A stretch of DNA of 62,123 nt from Paramesorhizobium sp049065735 (GTDB lineage Bacteria > Pseudomonadota > Alphaproteobacteria > Rhizobiales > Rhizobiaceae), in NCBI RefSeq assembly GCF_049065735.1, contig NZ_JBAKHD010000011.1, positions 1-62,123 of the forward strand. The letters run 5' to 3'. The notes beneath the pieces were generated by a model. It worked only from the letters and a program-made list of their open reading frames with translations. It was not told the origin of the DNA and made no database searches. Position numbers and translations under genes: made by a program. Positions 58,803 through 62,123 of the stretch are shown here, in pieces; position 1 is the stretch's first letter; each line of letters opens with the position of its first letter.

Positions 58803-59419
58803 TGGAAAGCTCCATTGCTGTAAGGGCGGGTAATCTCAAGCCATTGCCTGACCCGCGCTTCCGGGTCGGCATTCAAGGTGATGTCTGTGACGACGGAAAC
58901 GATATCGGCCCCGGCGGCAAAAGCGCCGGGCGCGCGCTCTACGCTCATGCCGCCGATGGCGACGAGCGGGATATTGCCGATGCGTGCCTTCCATTCGGTC
59001 AGCCGCTCCAGCCCCTGCTGCTCCCACTTCATCTTCTTCAAAATGGTGGGGTAGATCGGGCCGAGGGCGATATAATCGGGCTTGACGCTCAAGGCCCGTT
59101 CAAGCTCCGCCTCGTCATGGCTGGAGACGCCGAGCTTCAGCCCCGCCTTGCGGATGGCCTCGATATCCGCGCCATCGAGATCCTCCTGGCCGAGATGGAC
59201 ATAATCGCAGCCTTCCTCGATGGCGAGTTGCCAGTAATCGTTGACGATCAGCTGGCAACCATATTCAGCGCAAAGATCGCGCGCGCGGCGGATTTCATCG
59301 CGCAATGCCGCCTCATCCTTGTCCTTGATGCGCAATTGCACGAGCTTCACCCCCAGCGGCAGCAGCCGCTCCAGCCAGTTGGCGGAATCGAAGATCGGAT
59401 AGAACGGATCGAGCGTCAT
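58799..59419 (-). CDS. thiE: Thiamine-phosphate synthase, ThiE-like, 206 aa
   Basis: This enzyme joins hydroxymethyl-pyrimidine diphosphate and thiazole phosphate to thiamine phosphate. It is a TIM barrel with VKLVQLRIKDKDE, LIVNDYWQLAIE, VHLGQEDLDGAD, GVSSHDEAELERAL, ALGPIYPT and GGMSVERAPGAFAAGAD. The substrate-loop sequence KKMKWEQQG differs from the usual TKxD/E form, as in other alphaproteobacterial ThiE variants. Start MTLDPFYPIFD lies 2 nt after the thiG stop. A longer frame is not supported. Confidence 0.93.
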   Translation of the reverse strand: MTLDPFYPIFDSANWLERLLPLGVKLVQLRIKDKDEAALRDEIRRARDLCAEYGCQLIVNDYWQLAIEEGCDYVHLGQEDLDGADIEAIRKAGLKLGVSSHDEAELERALSVKPDYIALGPIYPTILKKMKWEQQGLERLTEWKARIGNIPLVAIGGMSVERAPGAFAAGADIVSVVTDITLNADPEARVRQWLEITRPYSNGAFQ

Positions 59420-59420
59420 T

Positions 59421-60191
59421 TCAGAGCGCCGCCTTGCCCGCGAGAGGCGTGGAGGGCGTCGCCACTTCCCGCGCCTCGATGGGACCGGCTTCATAGGCGA
59501 GCCGCCCGGCTTCCACGGCCATGGCGAAGGCCTTTGCCATTTTCACCGGATCGCCCGCCTTGCCGACGGCGGTGTTGATGAGGACGGCGTCATAGCCCAG
59601 TTCCATCGACTGCGCCGCATGGGAGGGGACGCCGATACCGGCATCGACCACCAGCGGAATGCCGGGAAACCGCGCCCGGAGCGTCTTCAAGCCGAACAGA
59701 TTGTTGAGCCCGCGCCCGGAGCCGATGGGCGCGGCCCAGGGCATCAGCACCTTGCACCCCGCCTCGACCAGCCGCTCGGCGGCGATCAGATCCTCGGTGA
59801 TGTAGGGGAACACCTCGAAGCCATCCTCCGCCAGAATACGGGCGGCTTCGACCGACCCGAACATATCCGGGCACAGCGTCTCCTTGTCGCCGATGACCTC
59901 CAGCTTGATCCATGGCGTGCCGAACAGCTCGCGCGCCATATGCGCCGTCGTCACCGCCTCCTGCACGGTATAGCAGCCGGCGGTGTTGGGGAGCACCCGC
60001 ACGCCAAGCTCCTTGATCAGCGCCCAGAACTCCTGCCCCTGCTTGTCCGGCCCGGTTTCGCGCCGCAGCGACACGGTGACGATGCTTGTCCCTGAGGCGC
60101 GCACCGCATCGGCAAGGATGGCGGGCGAAGGATAGCGCGCGGTGCCGAGCATGAGCCGGCTCGCAACTGGGGTACCGTAAAATTCAACCAT
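59421..60191 (-). CDS. thiG: Thiazole synthase, 256 aa
   Basis: ThiG condenses deoxyxylulose 5-phosphate, dehydroglycine and the ThiS sulfur into the thiazole ring. Marks: FYGTPVASRLMLGTARYPSP, the Schiff-base lysine in WIKLEVIGD, LMPWAAPIGSGRGL, VVDAGIGVPSHAA and LINTAVGKAGDPVKMA. The ATG follows the thiS stop by one base, with its ribosome site AAGGAGG inside thiS. Confidence 0.97.
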   Translation of the reverse strand: MVEFYGTPVASRLMLGTARYPSPAILADAVRASGTSIVTVSLRRETGPDKQGQEFWALIKELGVRVLPNTAGCYTVQEAVTTAHMARELFGTPWIKLEVIGDKETLCPDMFGSVEAARILAEDGFEVFPYITEDLIAAERLVEAGCKVLMPWAAPIGSGRGLNNLFGLKTLRARFPGIPLVVDAGIGVPSHAAQSMELGYDAVLINTAVGKAGDPVKMAKAFAMAVEAGRLAYEAGPIEAREVATPSTPLAGKAAL

Positions 60192-60192
60192 T

Positions 60193-60390
60193 TCAGCCTC
60201 CTTGCATGGGTGCGAGAATCTCGACCCGGTCATTGTCGTGAAGGGCGGTTTCGCCACGCTTCGCCGCGCGGACAAATTCGCCATTGAGCGCCGTGGCGAC
60301 GACGGCCTCAGTGAGTTCGAGTTCGGCGAGCAGCGCGTTGAGCGTGGCCGCAGAGGTTTCATGCGGCTCGCCATTGAGGATGATGTTCAT
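60193..60390 (-). CDS. thiS: Sulfur carrier protein ThiS, 65 aa
   Basis: This ubiquitin-like protein carries sulfur as a C-terminal thiocarboxylate for ThiG. It starts MNIILNGEPHETSAATLNAL and ends EILAPMQGG, with the essential Gly-Gly terminus. The start overlaps the thiD stop (ATGA). No thiF adenylyltransferase is in the window. Confidence 0.95.
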   Translation of the reverse strand: MNIILNGEPHETSAATLNALLAELELTEAVVATALNGEFVRAAKRGETALHDNDRVEILAPMQGG

Positions 60391-61241
60391 GGCCGGGCTC
60401 CCATGGACCAGAGGGCGTGGAAATGATGCACCGGGCCGTTGCCCGAGCCGACGCGGAGCTGGCTCGCCGCCCGGATCGCGCCCTGCAGATAGGCGTGGGC
60501 GGCGATGAAGGCGTCTTCGAGGGTCAAGCCTTTCGCGAGCCCGGCGGCAATGGCCGAGGAGAGCGTGCAGCCGGTGCCATGGGTGTTGCGCGTGTCGATG
60601 CGCGGAGCCGTCAGCCGCAAGGGTTCGGCGCCGGCGCGCAGGAGGATGTCGGTGCAATCTTCCGCTTCCGCGTGGCCGCCCTTCATCAACACAGCGCCCG
60701 CCCCAAGGGCAAGCAGCGCCCTGCCCTGTTCCACGGCTTCGCCCTCGCTCTTAGCGACTTCGCAATCAAGCAGGCAGGCGGCTTCCGGCAGGTTGGGGGT
60801 GAGCAGGGTGGCGCGGGGCAGAAGCTTTTCGCGCAAGGTGGAAATGGCCTCCAGGCTCAGGAGCCTGTCGCCGGACTTCGCCACCATGACAGGATCGAGC
60901 ACGATGGGCCCAGTATAGCCCGCCAGCCCCTGCGCCACCGTTTCGATGGTCTCCGGCACGGACAACATGCCGATCTTGACCGCATCGACGGCGAGGTCGC
61001 CCAACACTGCCTCCATTTGTGCGGCGACCATTGCAGGCGGCATATCCTGCACGGCGGTGACGCCGTGCGTATTCTGCGCAACGACGGCGGTGATGACCGA
61101 CGCCGCATACGCGCCGAGCGCGGAAAAGGCTTTGATATCCGCCTGAATGCCCGCCCCGCCGGAGGGGTCAGTACCTGCTATGGTCAGGCAGATCGGTATG
61201 GCCGAAGTGGAAAAGGCACGTGGCTGTTCGGTTCTCGTCAT
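60387..61241 (-). CDS. thiD: Hydroxymethylpyrimidine (phosphate) kinase, 284 aa
   Basis: ThiD phosphorylates hydroxymethyl-pyrimidine twice. Marks: IAGTDPSGGAGIQADIKAFS near the N-terminus, DAVKIGMLS, VLDPVMVAKSGDRLL, LTPNLPEAACL and the anion-hole motif THGTGCTLSSAIAA. It is the first gene after the TPP riboswitch. Its position is where thiO or thiC stands in many related operons. Confidence 0.96.
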   Translation of the reverse strand: MTRTEQPRAFSTSAIPICLTIAGTDPSGGAGIQADIKAFSALGAYAASVITAVVAQNTHGVTAVQDMPPAMVAAQMEAVLGDLAVDAVKIGMLSVPETIETVAQGLAGYTGPIVLDPVMVAKSGDRLLSLEAISTLREKLLPRATLLTPNLPEAACLLDCEVAKSEGEAVEQGRALLALGAGAVLMKGGHAEAEDCTDILLRAGAEPLRLTAPRIDTRNTHGTGCTLSSAIAAGLAKGLTLEDAFIAAHAYLQGAIRAASQLRVGSGNGPVHHFHALWSMGARP

Positions 61242-61336
61242 GGCGTTCTCATTCCCTGAACGGAACTCGAACCGCCTCGAACTGAATGGAGCTATGCTTC
61301 CAACGGGAAAATAATCCCGGTCCCAAGACGAGCCAA

Positions 61337-61421
61337 ACTCCGTTCCCTACGCAGGTATTACCCTGGATCAGGTTCAATGGGTTGGCGCGTTAGCACCTCT
61401 CAGCCTTTCGGCACCCCAACG
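61337..61421 (-). ncRNA. TPP riboswitch (THI element)
   Basis: On the minus strand, GGGGTGCC then GGCTGAGAG (P2/J2-4 sensor of the pyrimidine), ACCCATTGAACCTGATCC and GGGTAATACCTGCGTAGGGA (diphosphate-binding helices) are all canonical. It lies about 95 nt upstream of thiD, in its leader, and should turn the operon off when thiamine diphosphate is plentiful. Confidence 0.97.
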
Positions 61422-61436
61422 AATTTTGCTGGATAT

Positions 61437-61465
61437 GAGATAGGCGGAAAATAGGGGGCGGTCAA
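61437..61465 (-). promoter_or_regulatory. Candidate promoter of the thiamine operon
   Basis: On the minus strand TTGACC and TATCTC are spaced 17 bp apart, ending about 15 bp before the riboswitch. The spacing suits transcription starting just ahead of the aptamer. Confidence 0.5.
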
Positions 61466-61513
61466 GCGGGTGGGGAGGCCAGCTAATCCACCATTTCTGA
61501 TAAGAGCTAGTTT

Positions 61514-61974
61514 TTAACGAGACCAGAAAGCTTCTAACCGTTCCGTCAATCTTGCAAGAGGGGGAAGTTGCTCGCCCTGAGCAATTACCCTTGAAACGGC
61601 CTCCGATAAAAGCATCGGATCTTTTTTCATCTCGCTTAACGACCATCCCCATTCCTGCGCAATAGTGGATTGTATTGTATCCCATACTGCACATTCTTCC
61701 GCCAACGTGGCCTGAATGTTATGTCGCCAACCAAAGAAGGCACTTCCAGCAAACTCATGTTCCGGCGGGTTTGGGATAACATCGCCCGCTTCAACAGCAT
61801 ATCGAACGATCTCATCGTTTCTTTGATTCTGAATTGCTTGATTCAAATCGAAATCGACTACTGAAAAAACATCAATACGAAATCCCCTAGCCAACGCAAT
61901 AAGCATCGGCATTTTGAGTTTTCCTCCGGTCTGGACAAGATGACAGCCACCGCGCAAAAATTCTGTCAATTTTC
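61514..61974 (-). pseudogene. C-terminal fragment of a probable OLD-family ATP-dependent nuclease
   Basis: About 153 codons remain, opened by the IS3 element at 61975 and ending in a normal stop. The segment LVQTGGKLKMPMLIALARGF then VFSVVDFDLN resembles the TOPRIM part of OLD/AAA-linked endonucleases (GGK strand, then DxD metal site). The frame stays open into the insertion sequence, so the upstream ATPase half is cut off. Codon use is lower in GC than the neighbours. A TTG start at 61969 is possible but unlikely to give a working protein. Family assignment is by motif only. Confidence 0.6.
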
Positions 61975-62123
61975 TGACCTGAGACCCTGAACTTCCTCCA
62001 GATTTTGGTAGAGTCCGTCACAACGAGGAGACGGACGAATGAAGCGTTCACGGTTCACGGAAGAACAGATCATCGGGATATTGAAGGAGCAGGAGGCGGG
62101 CGCGAAGACGGTTGATGTCTGCC
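61975..62123 (+). mobile_element. Left end of an IS3-family insertion sequence (partial)
   Basis: The element appears to start at TGACCTGAGACCCTGA (61975), a plausible left inverted repeat, 64 bp before orfA. The right end lies beyond the window. It interrupts the nuclease gene on the other strand. Confidence 0.7.
62039..62123 (+). CDS. IS3-family transposase orfA, N-terminal 28 residues (partial)
   Basis: An ATG behind a CGAGGAGA site opens MKRSRFTEEQIIGILKEQEA then GAKTVDVC, the start of the helix-turn-helix OrfA of IS407-group IS3 elements. The rest is outside the window. OrfB would normally follow by frameshift. Confidence 0.9.
   Translation, partial: MKRSRFTEEQIIGILKEQEAGAKTVDVC

Overview
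This window looks like chromosomal DNA from a Hyphomicrobiales alphaproteobacterium, most likely Brucella or a close relative formerly called Ochrobactrum. The evidence is gene content and order: rpmH-rnpA-yidC-engB-argB, then a HAD nucleotidase, dapD, dapE, truA, fmt, def and rmuC in one neighbourhood. High-GC codon use and many Brucella-style palindromic intergenic repeats fit the same group. No database search was possible, so species and strain are not claimed.

Layout. Bases 1-147 are the right end of an IS5-family element. It abuts the 3' end of an 8.1 kb autotransporter gene (173-8254, minus strand). After a palindrome-bearing gap come tRNA-Arg(ACG), a sensor histidine kinase, and a pseudouridine catabolic pair (psuK-psuG). 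Next are a SnoaL-like protein, galactose mutarotase (galM) and a divergent ytfQ-ytfR-ytfT-yjfF type sugar ABC transporter followed by its likely GntR/FadR-type regulator. A 56-residue orphan resembling the C-terminus of a VapB antitoxin follows, then an AT-rich stretch and a truncated membrane-protein gene.

From 21.3 to 33 kb lies an oxidative sugar-acid module. It holds a XylX-like 2-keto-3-deoxy-pentonate dehydratase, a PAS-GGDEF-EAL protein, uronate dehydrogenase (udh), a GntR regulator, kdgD, galactarolactone cycloisomerase (gci), galactarolactone isomerase (gli) and a three-part TRAP transporter. The expected last enzyme, 2-oxoglutarate semialdehyde dehydrogenase, is encoded apart at 54891-56324. 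Together these would take uronates, and 2-keto-3-deoxy-pentonates, to 2-oxoglutarate.

From 33 to 52 kb is housekeeping DNA: rmuC, def-fmt-truA, dapE, a BTLCP-type cysteine peptidase, three tandem small secreted paralogues, dapD, a LOG-family protein, a DUF817 membrane protein, a HAD nucleotidase, a DMT transporter, and the argB-engB-yidC-rnpA-rpmH operon. After that come a RidA-family protein, the msrP-msrQ methionine sulfoxide repair pair, a secreted alpha/beta hydrolase and the semialdehyde dehydrogenase.

From 56.3 to 61.4 kb is a TPP-riboswitch-controlled thiamine operon (thiD-thiS-thiG-thiE-thiY-tenA-thiX), without thiZ, thiO or thiC. The window ends with the C-terminal part of a probable OLD-family nuclease, cut by an IS3-family element whose orfA start lies at 62039.

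The most striking non-genic signal is a set of long palindromic repeat families (called R1, R2 and R3 here). At least six full R2 copies and three full R1 copies occur, many of them inside operons, between genes that should be co-transcribed.
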